Position numbers and translations under genes: made by a program
The notes under the pieces: generated by a model
What the model saw: only the letters and a program-made list of their open reading frames with translations
Databases searched by the model: none
What the model was told of the DNA's origin: nothing
Part shown: in pieces, positions 19,640-33,300 of the stretch
Numbering within the stretch: the stretch's first letter is position 1
Layout: the number at the start of each line of letters is the position of its first letter
Origin: Gordius sp. MW1
Lineage: Eukaryota > Nematomorpha > Gordioida > Gordea > Gordiidae
DNA length: 64,000 bases
Assembly (NCBI GenBank): GCA_964036665.1
Contig: OZ038530.1
Span: forward strand, 620,001 to 684,000
Reading direction: 5' to 3'

Positions 19640-22600
19640 TTGTCCGTCCCTTGTCCGTCTGATGTCCTTCCGTTGTCCGTCCGTTGTCCGCCCGTTGTCC
19701 GCCCGTTGTCCTTCCGTTGTCCTTCCGTTGTCCTTCCGTTGTCCGTCCGTTGTCCGTCCGTTGTCCTTCTGTTGTCCTTCCGTTGTCCTTCCGTTGTCCT
19801 TCCGTTGTCCGTCCGTTGTCCGTCTGATGTCATTTTGTTGTCCGTCCGTTGTCCGTCCGTTGTCCGTTCGTTGTCCGTCCGTTGTCCGTCTGATGTCCTT
19901 TTGTTGTCTATCCGTTGTCCGTTCGTTGTCCGTTCGTTGTCCGTTCGTTGTCCGTTCGTTGTCCGTTCGTTGTCCGTCTGATGTCCTTTTGTTGTCCTTC
20001 CGTTGTCCGTCCGTTGTCCGTCTGATGTCCGCCCGTTGTCCTTCCGTTGTCCGTCCGTTGTCCGTCTGATGTCCTTCCGTTGTCCATCCGTTGTCCGTCC
20101 CTTGTCCATCTGATGTCCTTCCGTTGTCCTTCCGTTGTCCGTCCGTTGTCCGTCTGATCTCCTTCCGTTGTCCGTCCGTTGTCCGTCCCTTGTCCGTCTG
20201 ATGTCCTTCCGTTGTCCGTCCGTTGTCCGTCCGTTGTCCGCCCGTTGTCCTTCCGTTGTCCTTCCGTTGTCCGTCCGTTGTCCGTCTGATGTCCTTCCGT
20301 TGTCCGTCCGTTGTCCGTCCGTTGTCCGTCCGTTGTCCGTCCGTTGTCCGTCTGATGTCCTTCCGTTGTCCGTCCGTTGTCCGTCCGTTGTCCGTCCGTT
20401 GTCCATCCGTTGTCCGTCCCTTGTCCGTCTGATGTCCTTCCGTTGTCCGTCCGTTGTCCGCCCGTTGTCCGCCCGTTGTCCTTCCGTTGTCCTTCCGTTG
20501 TCCTTCCGTTGTCCGTCCGTTGTCCTTCCGTTGTCCTTCCGTTGTCCGTTCGTTGTCCGTCCGTTGTCCGTCTGATGTCCTTCCGTTGTCCGTCCGTTGT
20601 CCGTCCGTTGTCCGCCCGTTGTCCTTCCGTTGTCCTTCCGTTGTCCGTCCGTTGTCCGTCTGATGTCCTTCCGTTGTCCGTCCGTTGTCCGTCCGTTGTC
20701 CGTCCGTTGTCCGCCCGTTGTCCATCCGTTGTCCGTCCCTTGTCCGTCTGATGTCCTTCCGTTGTCCGTCCGTTGTCCGCCCGTTGTCCTTCCGTTGTCC
20801 TTCCGTTGTCCTTCCGTTGTCCTTCCGTTGTCCGTCCGTTGTCCGTCCGTTGTCCTTCCGTTGTCCTTCCGTTGTCCGTTCGTTGTCCGTCCGTTGTCCG
20901 TTCGTTGTCCGTCCGTTGTCCGTTCGTTGTCCTTCCGATGTCCGTCCGTTGTCCCTCTGATGTCCTTCCGTTGTCCGTCCGTTGTCCGTTCGTTGTCCGC
21001 CCGTTGTCCTTCCGTTGTCCTTCCGTTGTCCTTCCGTTGTCCGTCCGTTGTCCTTCCGTTGTCCGTCCGTTGTCCGTCTGATGTCCTTTTGTTGTCCGTT
21101 CGTTGTCCGTTCGTTGTCCGTCCGTTGTCCGTCCGTTGTCCTTCCGTTGTCCTTCCGTTGTCCTTCCGTTGTCCGTCCGTTGTTTGCCCGTTGTCCTTCC
21201 GTTGTCCGTCCCTTGTCCGTCTGATGTCCTTCCGTTGTCCGTCCGTTGTCCGCCCGTTGTCCGCCCGTTGTCCTTCCGTTGTCCTTCCGTTGTCCTTCCG
21301 TTGTCCGTCCGTTGTCCGTCCGTTGTCCTTCCGTTGTCCTTCCGTTGTCCTTCCGTTGTCCTTCCGTTGTCCGTCCGTTGTCCGTCTGATGTCATTTTGT
21401 TGTCCGTCCGTTGTCCGTCCGTTGTCCGTTCGTTGTCCGTCCGTTGTCCGTCTGATGTCCTTTTGTTGTCTATCCGTTGTCCGTTCGTTGTCCGTTCGTT
21501 GTCCGTTCGTTGTCCGTTCGTTGTCCGTTCGTTGTCCGTCTGATGTCCTTTTGTTGTCCTTCCGTTGTCCGTCCGTTGTCCGTCTGATGTCCGCCCGTTG
21601 TCCTTCCGTTGTCCGTCCGTTGTCCGTCTGATGTCCTTCCGTTGTCCATCCGTTGTCCGTCCCTTGTCCATCTGATGTCCTTCCGTTGTCCTTCCGTTGT
21701 CCGTCCGTTGTCAGTCTGATCTCCTTCCGTTGTCCGTCCGTTGTCCGTCCCTTGTCCGTCTGATGTCCTTCCGTTGTCCGTCCGTTGTCCGTCCGTTGTC
21801 CGCCCGTTGTCCTTCCGTTGTCCTTCCGTTGTCCGTCCGTTGTCCGTCTGATGTCCTTCCGTTGTCCGTCCGTTGTCCGTCCGTTGTCCGTCCGTTGTCC
21901 GTCCGTTGTCCGTCTGATGTCCTTCCGTTGTCCGTCCGTTGTCCGTCCGTTGTCCGTCCGTTGTCCATCCGTTGTCCGTCCCTTGTCCGTCTGATTCCGT
22001 TGTCCGTCCGTTGTCCGCCCGTTGTCCGCCCGTTGTCCTTCCGTTGTCCTTCCGTTGTCCTTCCGTTGTCCGTCCGTTGTCCTTCCGTTGTCCTTCCGTT
22101 GTCCGTTCGTTGTCCGTCCGTTGTCCGTCTGATGTCCTTCCGTTGTCCGTCCGTTGTCCGTCCGTTGTCCGCCCGTTGTCCTTCCGTTGTCCTTCCGTTG
22201 TCCGTCCGTTGTCCGTCTGATGTCCTTCCGTTGTCCGTCCGTTGTCCGTCCGTTGTCCGTCCGTTGTCCGCCCGTTGTCCATCCGTTGTCCGTCCCTTGT
22301 CCGTCTGATGTCCTTCCGTTGTCCGTCCGTTGTCCGCCCGTTGTCCTTCCGTTGTCCTTCCGTTGTCCTTCCGTTGTCCTTCCGTTGTCCGTCCGTTGTC
22401 CGTCCGTTGTCCTTCCGTTGTCCTTCCGTTGTCCGTTCGTTGTCCGTCCGTTGTCCGTTCGTTGTCCGTCCGTTGTCCGTTCGTTGTCCTTCCGATGTCC
22501 GTCCGTTGTCCCTCTGATGTCCTTCCGTTGTCCGTCCGTTGTCCGTTCGTTGTCCGCCCGTTGTCCTTCCGTTGTCCTTCCGTTGTCCTTCCGTTGTCCG

Positions 22601-24300
22601 TCCGTTGTCCTTCCGTTGTCCGTCCGTTGTCCGTCTGATGTCCTTTTGTTGTCCGTTCGTTGTCCGTTCGTTGTCCGTCCGTTGTCCGTCCGTTGTCCTT
22701 CCGTTGTCCTTCCGTTGTCCTTCCGTTGTCCGTCCGTTGTTTGCCCGTTGTCCTTCCGTTGTCCGTCCCTTGTCCGTCTGATGTCCTTCCGTTGTCCGTC
22801 CGTTGTCCGCCCGTTGTCCGCCCGTTGTCCTTCCGTTGTCCTTCCGTTGTCCTTCCGTTGTCCGTCCGTTGTCCGTCCGTTGTCCTTCCGTTGTCCTTCC
22901 GTTGTCCTTCCGTTGTCCTTCCGTTGTCCGTCCGTTGTCCGTCTGATGTCATTTTGTTGTCCGTCCGTTGTCCGTCCGTTGTCCGTTCGTTGTCCGTCCG
23001 TTGTCCGTCTGATGTCCTTTTGTTGTCTATCCGTTGTCCGTTCGTTGTCCGTTCGTTGTCCGTTCGTTGTCCGTTCGTTGTCCGTTCGTTGTCCGTCTGA
23101 TGTCCTTTTGTTGTCCTTCCGTTGTCCGTCCGTTGTCCGTCTGATGTCCGCCCGTTGTCCTTCCGTTGTCCGTCCGTTGTCCGTCTGATGTCCTTCCGTT
23201 GTCCATCCGTTGTCCGTCCCTTGTCCATCTGATGTCCTTCCGTTGTCCTTCCGTTGTCCGTCCGTTGTCCGTCTGATCTCCTTCCGTTGTCCGTCCGTTG
23301 TCCGTCCCTTGTCCGTCTGATGTCCTTCCGTTGTCCGTCCGTTGTCCGTCCGTTGTCCGCCCGTTGTCCTTCCGTTGTCCTTCCGTTGTCCGTCCGTTGT
23401 CCGTCTGATGTCCTTCCGTTGTCCGTCCGTTGTCCGTCCGTTGTCCGTCCGTTGTCCGTCCGTTGTCCGTCTGATGTCCTTCCGTTGTCCGTCCGTTGTC
23501 CGTCCGTTGTCCGTCCGTTGTCCATCCGTTGTCCGTCCCTTGTCCGTCTGATGTCCTTCCGTTGTCCGTCCGTTGTCCGCCCGTTGTCCGCCCGTTGTCC
23601 TTCCGTTGTCCTTCCGTTGTCCTTCCGTTGTCCGTCCGTTGTCCTTCCGTTGTCCTTCCGTTGTCCGTTCGTTGTCCGTCCGTTGTCCGTCTGATGTCCT
23701 TCCGTTGTCCGTCCGTTGTCCGTCCGTTGTCCGCCCGTTGTCCTTCCGTTGTCCTTCCGTTGTCCGTCCGTTGTCCGTCTGATGTCCTTCCGTTGTCCGT
23801 CCGTTGTCCGTCCGTTGTCCGCCCGTTGTCCATCCGTTGTCCGTCCCTTGTCCGTCTGATGTCCTTCCGTTGTCCGTCCGTTGTCCGCCCGTTGTCCTTC
23901 CGTTGTCCTTCCGTTGTCCTTCCGTTGTCCTTCCGTTGTCCGTCCGTTGTCCGTCCGTTGTCCTTCCGTTGTCCTTCCGTTGTCCGTTCGTTGTCCGTCC
24001 GTTGTCCGTTCGTTGTCCGTCCGTTGTCCGTTCGTTGTCCTTCCGATGTCCGTCCGTTGTCCCTCTGATGTCCTTCCGTTGTCCGTCCGTTGTCCGTTCG
24101 TTGTCCGCCCGTTGTCCTTCCGTTGTCCTTCCGTTGTCCTTCCGTTGTCCGTCCGTTGTCCTTCCGTTGTCCGTCCGTTGTCCGTCTGATGTCCTTTTGT
24201 TGTCCGTTCGTTGTCCGTTCGTTGTCCGTCCGTTGTCCGTCCGTTGTCCTTCCGTTGTCCTTCCGTTGTCCTTCCGTTGTCCGTCCGTTGTCCGTCTGAT
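19640..24300 (+). repeat. 1,562-bp (142-unit) tandem triplication
   Basis: Three copies begin near 19640, 21202 and 22759. The first period is 1,562 bp, exactly 142 units. The second is 1,557 bp because of a single 5-bp loss at 21993. Shared markers include GTCTATCC (19907, 21469, 23026), CTGATCTCC and TGTTTGCCCG. The third copy loses register after about 23770. Confidence 0.88.
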
Positions 24301-27300
24301 GTCATTTTGTTGTCCGTCCGTTGTCCGTTCGTTGTCCGTCTGATGTCCTTCCGTTGTCCTTTTGTTGTCCTTCCGTTGTCCGTCCGTTGTCCGTCCCTTG
24401 TCCGTCTGATGTCCTTTTGTTGTCCGTCCGTTGTCCGTCCGTTGTCCTTTTGTTGTCTGTCCGTTGTCCGTTCGTTGTCCGTTCGTTGTCCGTTCGTTGT
24501 CCGTCCGTTGTCCTTCCGTTGTCCGTCTGAAGTCCGTCCGTTGTCCGTCCGTTGTCCTTCCGTTGTCCGTCTGAAGTCCGCCTGTTGTCCGTCCGTTGTC
24601 CGTTCGTTGTCCGTTCGTTGTCCGTCCGTTGTCCGCCCGTTGTCCTTCCGTTGTCCTTCCGTTGTCCGTCCGTTGTCCGTCCGTTGTCCTTCCGTTGTCC
24701 GTCAGATGTCCTTTTGTTGTCTGTCCGTTGTCCGTTCGTTGTCCGCCCGTTGTCCTTCCGTTGTCCTTCCGTTGTCCTTCCGTTGTCCGTCTGTTGTCCG
24801 TCCGTTGTCCTTCCGTTGTCCTTCCGTTGTCCTTCCGTTGTCCTTCCGTTGTCCGTCCGTTGTCCGTCTGATGTCATTTTGTTGTCCGTCCGTTGTCCGT
24901 TCGTTGTCCGTCTGATGTCCTTTTGTTGTCCGTCCGTTGTCCGTCCGTTGTCCGTTCTTTGTCCGTCCCTTGTCCGTCTGATGTCCTTTTGTTGTCCGTC
25001 CGTTGTCCGTCCGTTGTCCTTTTGTTGTCTGTCCGTTGTCCGTTCGTTGTCCGTTCGTTGTCCGTTCGTTGTCCGTCCGTTGTCCTTCCGTTGTCCGTCT
25101 GAAGTCCGCCTGTTGTCCGTCCGTTGTCCGTCTGATGTCCTTTTGTTGTCTGTCCGTTGTCCGTTCGTTGTCCGTTCGTTGTCCGTTCGTTGTCCGTCCG
25201 TTTATCCGCCCGTTGTCCTTCCGTTGTCCTTCCGTTGTCCGTCCGTTGTCCGTCCGTTGTCCTTCCGTTGTCCGTCAGATGTCCTTTTGTTGTCTGTCCG
25301 TTGTCCGTTCGTTGTCCGCCCGTTGTCCTTCCGTTGTCCTTCCGTTGTCCTTCCGTTGTCCGTCTGTTGTCCGTCCGTTGTCCTTCCGTTGTCCTTCCGT
25401 TGTCCTTCCGTTGTCCTTCCGTTGTCCGTCCGTTGTCCGTCTGATGTCATTTTGTTGTCCGTCCGTTGTCCGTTCGTTGTCCGTCTGATGTCCTTCCGTT
25501 GTCCGTCCGTTGTCCGCCCGTTGTCCGTCCGTTGTCCTTCCGTTGTCCGTCTGATGTCCTTTTGTTGTCCGTCCGTTGTCCGTCCGTTGTCCTTCCGTTG
25601 TCCGTCTGAAGTCCGCCTGTTGTCCGTCCGTTGTCCGTCCGTTGTCCATTCGTTGTATGTCCGTTGTCCTTCCGTTGTCCGTCCGTTGTCCTTCCGTTGT
25701 CCTTCCGTTGTCCGTCCGTTGTCCTTCCGTTGTCCGTCCGTTGTCCGTCTGATGTCCTTTTGTTGTCCGTCCCTTGTCCGTCTGATGTCCTTTTGTTGTC
25801 CTTCCGTTGTCCGTCCGTTGTCCATCTGATGTCCTTCCGTTGTCCATCCGTTGTCCGTCCCTTGTCCGCCCGTTGTCCGTCCGTTGTCCGTCCGTTGTCC
25901 GTCCGTTGTCCGTCCGTTGTCCTTCCGTTGTCCGTCCGTTTTCCTTCCGTTGTCCGTCCGTTGTCCGTCTGATGTCCTTTTGTTGTCCGTCCGTTGTCCG
26001 TCCGTTGTCCGTTCGTTGTCCGTCCCTTGTCCGTCTGATGTCCTTTTATTGTCCGTCCGTTGTCCGTTCGTTGTCCGTTCGTTGTCCGTTCGTTGTCCGT
26101 CTGATGTCCTTTTGTTGTCCTTCCGTTGTCCGTTCGTTGTCCGTCTGATGTCCTTCCGTTGTCCGTCCGTTGTCCGCCCGTTGTCCTTCCGTTGTCCTTC
26201 CGTTGTCCGTCCGTTGTCCGTCCGTTGTCCGCCCGTTGTCCGTCTGATGTCCTTTTGTTGTCCGTCCGTTGTCCGTCCGTTGTCCGTTCTTTGTCCGTCC
26301 CTTGTCCGTCTGATGTCCTTTTGTTGTCCGTCCGTTGTCCGTCCGTTGTCCTTTTGTTGTCTGTCCGTTGTCCGTTCGTTGTCCGTTCGTTGTCCGTTCG
26401 TTGTCCGTCCGTTGTCCTTCCGTTGTCCGTCTGAAGTCCGCCTGTTGTCCGTCCGTTGTCCGTCTGATGTCCTTTTGTTGTCTGTCCGTTGTCCGTTCGT
26501 TGTCCGTTCGTTGTCCGTTCGTTGTCCGTCCGTTGTCCGCCCGTTGTCCTTCCGTTGTCCTTCCGTTGTCCGTCCGTTGTCCGTCCGTTGTCCGTCCGTT
26601 GTCCTTCCGTTGTCCGTCCGTTGTCCTTCCGTTGTCCGTCCGTTGTCCGTCTGATGTCCTTTTGTTGTCCGTCCGTTGTCCGTCCGTTGTCCGTTCTTTG
26701 TCCGTCCCTTGTCCGTCTGATGTCCTTTTGTTGTCCGTCCGTTGTCCGTCCGTTGTCCTTTTGTTGTCTGTCCGTTGTCCGTTCGTTGTCCGTTCGTTGT
26801 CCGTTCGTTGTCCGTCCGTTGTCCTTCCGTTGTCCGTCTGAAGTCCGCCTGTTGTCCGTCCGTTGTCCGTCTGATGTCCTTTTGTTGTCTGTCCGTTGTC
26901 CGTTCGTTGTCCTTCCGTTGTCCGTCCGTTGTCCGTCTGATGTCCTTCCGTTGTCCGTCCGTTGTCCGTCCGTTGTCCGCCCGTTGTCCTTCCGTTGTCC
27001 GTCCGTTGTCCCTCCGTTGTCCGTCTGATGTCCTTCCGTTGTCCGTCCGTTGTCCTTCCGTTGTCCGTCCCTTGTCCGTCTGATGTCCTTCCGTTGTCCG
27101 TCCGTTGTCCGTCCGTTGTCCGCCCGTTGTCTATCCGTTGTCCTTCCGTTGTCCGTCCGTTGTCCGTCTGATGTCCTTTTGTTGTCCGCCCGTTGTCCTT
27201 CCGTAGTCCGCCCGTTGTCCGTCCGTTGTCCTTCCGTTGTCCTTCCGTTGTCCGTTCGTTGTCCGTTCGTTGTCCGTCCGTTGTCCGTCTGATGTCCTTC

Positions 27301-30300
27301 CGTTGTCCGTCCGTTGTCCGTCCGTTGTCCGCCCGTTGTCCTTCCGTTGTCCGTCCGTTGTCCGTCCGTTGTCCGTCTGATGTCCTTCCGTTGTCCGTCC
27401 GTTGTCCTTCCGTTGTCCGTCCGTTGTCTATCCGTTGTCCGCCCGTTGTCCTTCCGTTGTCCTTCCGTTGTCCTTCCGTTGTCCGTCCGTTGTCCGTCCG
27501 TTGTCCTTCCGTTGTCCGTCCGTTGTCCGTCCGTTGTCCGTCTGATGTCCTTTAGTTGTCCTTCCGTTGTCCGTCCGTTGTCCGTCCGTTGTCCGTTCGT
27601 TGTCCGTCCGTTGTCCGTCCGTTGTCCCTCTGATGTCCTTCCGTTGTCCGTCCGTTGTCCGTTCGTTGTCCGCCCGTTGTCCTTCCGTTGTCCTTCCGTT
27701 GTCCTTCCGTTGTCCGTCCGTTGTCCTTCCGTTGTCCGTCCGTTGTCCGTCTGATGTCCTTTTGTTGTCCGTTCGTTGTCCGTTCGTTGTCCGTCCGTTG
27801 TCCGTCCGTTGTCCGTCCGTTGTCCTTCCGTTGTCCTTCCGTTGTCCGTCCGTTGTCCGTCTGATGTCATTTTGTTGTCCGTCCGTTGTCCGTTCGTTGT
27901 CCGTCTGATGTCCTTCCGTTGTCCGTCCGTTGTCCGCCCGTTGTCCGTCCGTTGTCCTTCCGTTGTCCGTCTGATGTCCTTTTGTTGTCCGTCCGTTGTC
28001 CGTCCGTTGTCCTTCCGTTGTCCGTCTGAAGTCCGCCTGTTGTCCGTCCGTTGTCCGTCCGTTGTCCATTCGTTGTATGTCCGTTGTCCTTCCGTTGTCC
28101 GTCCGTTGTCCTTCCGTTGTCCTTCCGTTGTCCGTCCGTTGTCCTTCCGTTGTCCGTCCGTTGTCCGTCTGATGTCCTTTTGTTATCCGTCCGTTGTCCG
28201 TCTGATGTCATTTTGTTGTCCGTCCGTTGTCCGTTCGTTGTCCGTCTGATGTCCTTCCGTTGTCCTTTTGTTGTCCTTCCGTTGTCCGTCCGTTGTCCGT
28301 CTGATGTCCTTTTGTTGTCCGTCCGGTGTCCGTCCGTTGTCCGTTCTTTGTCCGTCCCTTGTCCGTCTGATGTCCTTTTGTTGTCCGTCCGTTGTCCGTC
28401 CGTTGTCCTTTTGTTGTCTGTCCGTTGTCCGTTCGTTGTCCGTTCGTTGTCCGTTCGTTGTCCGTCCGTTGTCCTTCCGTTGTCTGTCTGAAGTCCGCCT
28501 GTTGTCCGTCCGTTGTCCGTCTGATGTCCTTTTGTTGTCTGTCCGTTGTCCGTTCGTTGTCCGTTCGTTGTCCGTTCGTTGTCCGTCCGTTGTCCGCCCG
28601 TTGTCCTTCCGTTGTCCTTCCGTTGTCCGTCCGTTGTCCGTCCGTTGTCCTTCCGTTGTCCGTCAGATGTCCTTTTGTTGTCTGTCCGTTGTCCGTTCGT
28701 TGTCCGCCCGTTGTCCTTCCGTTGTCCTTCCGTTGTCCTTCCGTTGTCCGTCCGTTGTCCTTCCGTTGTCCTTCCGTTGTCCTTCCGTTGTCCTTCCGTT
28801 GTCCGTCCGTTGTCCTTCCGTTGTCCTTCCGTTGTCCTTCCGTTGTCCTTCCGTTGTCCTTCCGTTGTCCGTCCGTTGTCCGTCTGATGTCCTTTTGTTG
28901 TCCGTCCGTTGTCCGTCCGTTGTCCGTTCTTTGTCCGTCCCTTGTCCGTCTGATGTCCTTTTGTTGTCCGTCCGTTGTCCGTCCGTTGTCCTTTTGTTGT
29001 CTGTCCGTTGTCCGTTCGTTGTCCGTTCGTTGTCCGTTCGTTGTCCGTCCGTTGTCCTTCCGTTGTCTGTCTGAAGTCCGCCTGTTGTCCGTTCGTTGTC
29101 CGTCTGATGTCCTTCCGTTGTCCGTCCGTTGTCCGCCCGTTGTCCGTCCGTTGTCCTTCCGTTGTCCGTCTGATGTCCTTTTGTTGTCCGTCCGTTGTCC
29201 GTCCGTTGTCCTTCCGTTGTCCGTCTGAAGTCCGCCTGTTGTCCGTCCGTTGTCCGTCCGTTGTCCATTCGTTGTATGTCCGTTGTCCTTCCGTTGTCCG
29301 TCTGATGTCCTTTTGTTGTCCGTCCGTTGTCCTTCCGTTGTCCGTCCGTTGTCCGTCCGATGTCCTTCCGTTGTCCGTCCGTTGTCCGTCTGATGTCCTT
29401 CCGTTGTCCATCCGTTGTCCGTCCCTTGTCCGTCTGATGTCCTTCCGTTGTCCGTCCGTTGTCCGTCTGATGTCCTTCCGTTGTCCGTCCGTTGTCCGTC
29501 CCTTGTCCGTCTGATGTCCTTCCGTTGTCCGTCCGTTGTCCGTCCGTTGTCCGCCCGTTGTCCTTCCGTTGTCCTTCCGTTGTCCGTCCGTTGTCCGTCT
29601 GATGTCCTTCCGTTGTCCGTCCGTTGTCCGTCCTTTGTCCGCCCGTTGTCCTTCCGTTGTCCGTCCGTTGTCCCTCTGATGTCCTTCCGTTGTCCGTCCG
29701 TTGTCCGTCTGATGTCATTTTGTTGTCCGTCCGTTGTCCGTTCGTTGTCCGTCTGATGTCCTTCCGTTGTCCTTTTGTTGTCCTTCCGTTGTCCGTCCGT
29801 TGTCCGTCTGATGTCCTTTTGTTGTCCGTCCGTTGTCCGTCCGTTGTCCGTTCTTTGTCCGTCCCTTGTCCGTCTGATGTCCTTTTGTTGTCCGTCCGTT
29901 GTCCGTCCCTTGTCCGTCTGATGTCCTTCCGTTGTCCGTCCCTTGTCCGTCCGTTGTCCGCCCGTTGTCCTTCCGTTGTCCTTCCGTTGTCCGTCCGTTG
30001 TCCGTCTGATGTCCTTCCGTTGTCCGTCCGTTGTCCGCCCGTTGTCCTTCCGTTGTCCTTCCGTTGTCCGTCCGTTGTCCCTCTGATGTCCTTCCGTTGT
30101 CCGTCCGTTGTCCGTCTGATGTCATTTTGTTGTCCGTCCGTTGTCCGTTCGTTGTCCGTCTGATGTCCTTCCGTTGTCCTTTTGTTGTCCTTCCGTTGTC
30201 CGTCCGTTGTCCGTCTGATGTCCTTTTGTTGTCCGTCCGTTGTCCGTCCGTTGTCCGTTCTTTGTCCGTCTGATGTCATTTTGTTGTCCGTCCGTTGTCC

Positions 30301-33300
30301 GTTCGTTGTCCGTCTGATGTCCTTCCGTTGTCCTTTTGTTGTCCTTCCGTTGTCCGTCCGTTGTCCGTCTGATGTCCTTTTGTTGTCCGTCCGTTGTCCG
30401 TCCGTTGTCCGTTCTTTGTCCGTCCCTTGTCCGTCTGATGTCCTTTTGTTGTCCGTCCGTTGTCCGTCCGTTGTCCTTTTGTTGTCTGTCCGTTGTCCGT
30501 TCGTTGTCCGTCCGTTGTCCTTCCGTTGTCTGTCTGAAGTCCGCCTGTTGTCCGTCCGTTGTCCGTCTGATGTCCTTTTGTTGTCTGTCCGTTGTCCGTT
30601 CGTTGTCCGTTCGTTGTCCGTTCGTTGTCCGTCCGTTGTCCGCCCGTTGTCCTTCCGTAGTCCTTCCGTTGTCCGTCCGTTGTCCGTCCGTTGTCCTTCC
30701 GTTGTCCGTCAGATGTCCTTTTGTTGTCTGTCCGTTGTCCGTTCGTTGTCCGCCCGTTGTCCTTCCGTTGTCCTTCCGTTGTCCTTCCGTTGTCCGTCCG
30801 TTGTCCTTCCGTTGTCCTTCCGTTGTCCGTCCGTTGTCCGTCTGATGTCCTTCCGTTGTCCGTCCGTTGTCCGTCCGTTGTCCGCCCGTTGTCCTTCCGT
30901 TGTCCGTCCGTTGTCCCTCTGATGTCCTTCCGTTGTCCGTCCGTTGTCCGTCTGATGTCATTTTGTTGTCCGTCCGTTGTCCGTTCGTTGTCCGTCTGAT
31001 GTCCTTCCGTTGTCCTTTTGTTGTCCTTCCGTTGTCCGTCCGTTGTCCGTCTGATGTCCTTTTGTTGTCCGTCCGTTGTCCGTCCGTTGTCCGTTCTTTG
31101 TCCGTCCCTTGTCCGTCTGATGTCCTTCCGTTGTCCTTCCGTTGTCCGTCCGTTGTCCGTCTGATGTCCTTCCGTTGTCCGTCCGTTGTCCGTCCGTTGT
31201 CCGCCCGTTGTCCTTCCGTTGTCCGTCCGTTGTCCCTCTGATGTCCTTCCGTTGTCCGTCCGTTGTCCGTCTGATGTCATTTTGTTGTCCGTCCGTTGTC
31301 CGTTCGTTGTCCGTCTGATGTCCTTCCGTTGTCCTTTTGTTGTCCTTCCGTTGTCCGTCCGTTGTCCGTCTGATGTCCTTTTGTTGTCCGTCCGTTGTCC
31401 GTCCGTTGTCCGTTCTTTGTCCGTCCGTTGTCCGTCTGATGTCATTTTGTTGTCCGTCCGTTGTCCGTTCGTTGTCCGTCTGATGTCCTTCCGTTGTCCT
31501 TGTGTTGTCCTTCCGTTGTCCGTCCGTTGTCCGTCTGATGTCCTTTTGTTGTCCGTCCGTTGTCCGTCCGTTGTCCGTTCTTTGTCCGTCCCTTGTCCGT
31601 CTGATGTCCTTTTGTTGTCCGTCCGTTGTCCGTCCGTTGTCCTTTTGTTGTCTGTCCGTTGTCCGTTCGTTGTCCGTTCGTTGTCCGTTCGTTGTCCGTC
31701 CGTTGTCCTTCCGTTGTCTGTCTGAAGTCCGCCTGTTGTCCGTCCGTTGTCCGTCTGATGTCCTTTTGTTGTCTGTCCGTTGTCCGTTCGTTGTCCGTTC
31801 GTTGTCCGTTCGTTGTCCGTTCGTTGTCCGTCCGTTGTCCGCCCGTTGTCCTTCCGTTGTCCTTCCGTTGTCCGTCCGTTGTCCGTCCGTTGTCCTTCCG
31901 TTGTCCGTCAGATGTCCTTTTGTTGTCTGTCCGTTGTCCGTTCGTTGTCCGCCCGTTGTCCTTCCGTTGTCCTTCCGTTGTCCTTCCGTTGTCCGTCCGT
32001 TGTCCTTCCGTTGTCCTTCCGTTGTCCTTCCGTTGTCCTTCCGTTGTCCGTCCGTTGTCCTTCCGTTGTCCTTCCGTTGTCCTTCCGTTGTCCGTCTGAT
32101 GTCCTTTTGTTGTCCGTCCGTTGTCCGTCCGTTGTCCTTTTGTTGTCTGTCCGTTGTCCGTTCGTTGTCCGTTCGTTGTCCGTTCGTTGTCCGTCCGTTG
32201 TCCTTCCGTTGTCCGTCTGATGTCCTTTTGTTGTCCTTCCGTTGTCCGTCCGTTGTCCGTCTGATGTCCTTCCGTTGTCCATCCGTTGTCCGTCCCTTGT
32301 CCGTCTGATGTCCTTCCGTTGTCCGTCTGATGTCCTTTTGTTGTCCGTCCGTTGTCCGTCTGATGTCCTTTTGTTGTCCTTCCGTTGTCCGTCATTTGTC
32401 CGCCCGTTGTCCGTCCGTTGTCCGTCCGTTGTCCGTCAGATGTCCTTTTGTTGTCCGCCCATTGTCCGCCCGTTGTCCGTCCGTTGTCCGTCCGTTGTCC
32501 TTCCGTTGTCCGTCTGATGTCCTTTTGTTGTCCGTCCGTTGTCCGTCCGTTGTCCGCCCGTTGTCCTTCCGTTGTCCTTCCGTTGTCCGCCCGTTGTCCG
32601 CCCGTTGTCCGTCCGTTGTCCGTCCGTTGTCCGTCCGTTGTCCTTCCGTTGTCCGTCTGATGTCCTTTTGTTGTCCGTCCGTTGTCCGTCCGTTGTCCTT
32701 CCGTTGTCCTTCCGTTGTCCGTCCGTTGTCCGTCCGTTGTCCTTCCGTTGTCCGTCCGTTGTCCGTCTGATGTCCTTCCGTTGTCCATCCGTTGTCCATC
32801 CCTTGTCCGTCTGATGTCCTTCCGTTGTCCGTCCGTTGTCCGTCTGATGTCCTTCCGTTGTCCGTCCGTTGTCCGTCCCTTGTCCGTCTGATGTCCTTCC
32901 GTTGTCCGTCCGTTGTCCGTCCGTTGTCCGCCCGTTGTCCTTCCGTTGTCCTTCCGTTGTCCGTCCGTTGTCCGTCTGATGTCCTTCCGTTGTCCGTCCG
33001 TTGTCCGTCCGTTGTCCGCCCGTTGTCCTTCCGTTGTCCGTCCGTTGTCCCTCTGATGTCCTTCCGTTGTCCGTCCGTTGTCCGTCCGTTGTCCGTCCGT
33101 TGTCCGCCCGTTGTCCTTCCGTTGTCCGTCCGTTGTCCGTCCGTTGTCCTTCCGTTGTCCTTCCGTTGTCCGTTCGTTGTCCTTCCGTTGTCCGTCTGAT
33201 GTCCTTTTGTTGTCCGTCCGTTGTCCGTCCGTTGTCCTTCCGTTGTCCTTCCGTTGTCCGTCCGTTGTCCGTCCGTTGTCCTTCCGTTGTCCGTCCGTTG

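Noticed and set aside
18871-20725. ORFs crossing islands that begin or end in non-repeat residues (for example FFYQKIFFSTSK or MKIFDIRGEF)
   Set aside because: These residues come from the AT-rich island units read through from the array. The phase varies between islands, and there is no separate start signal or domain.
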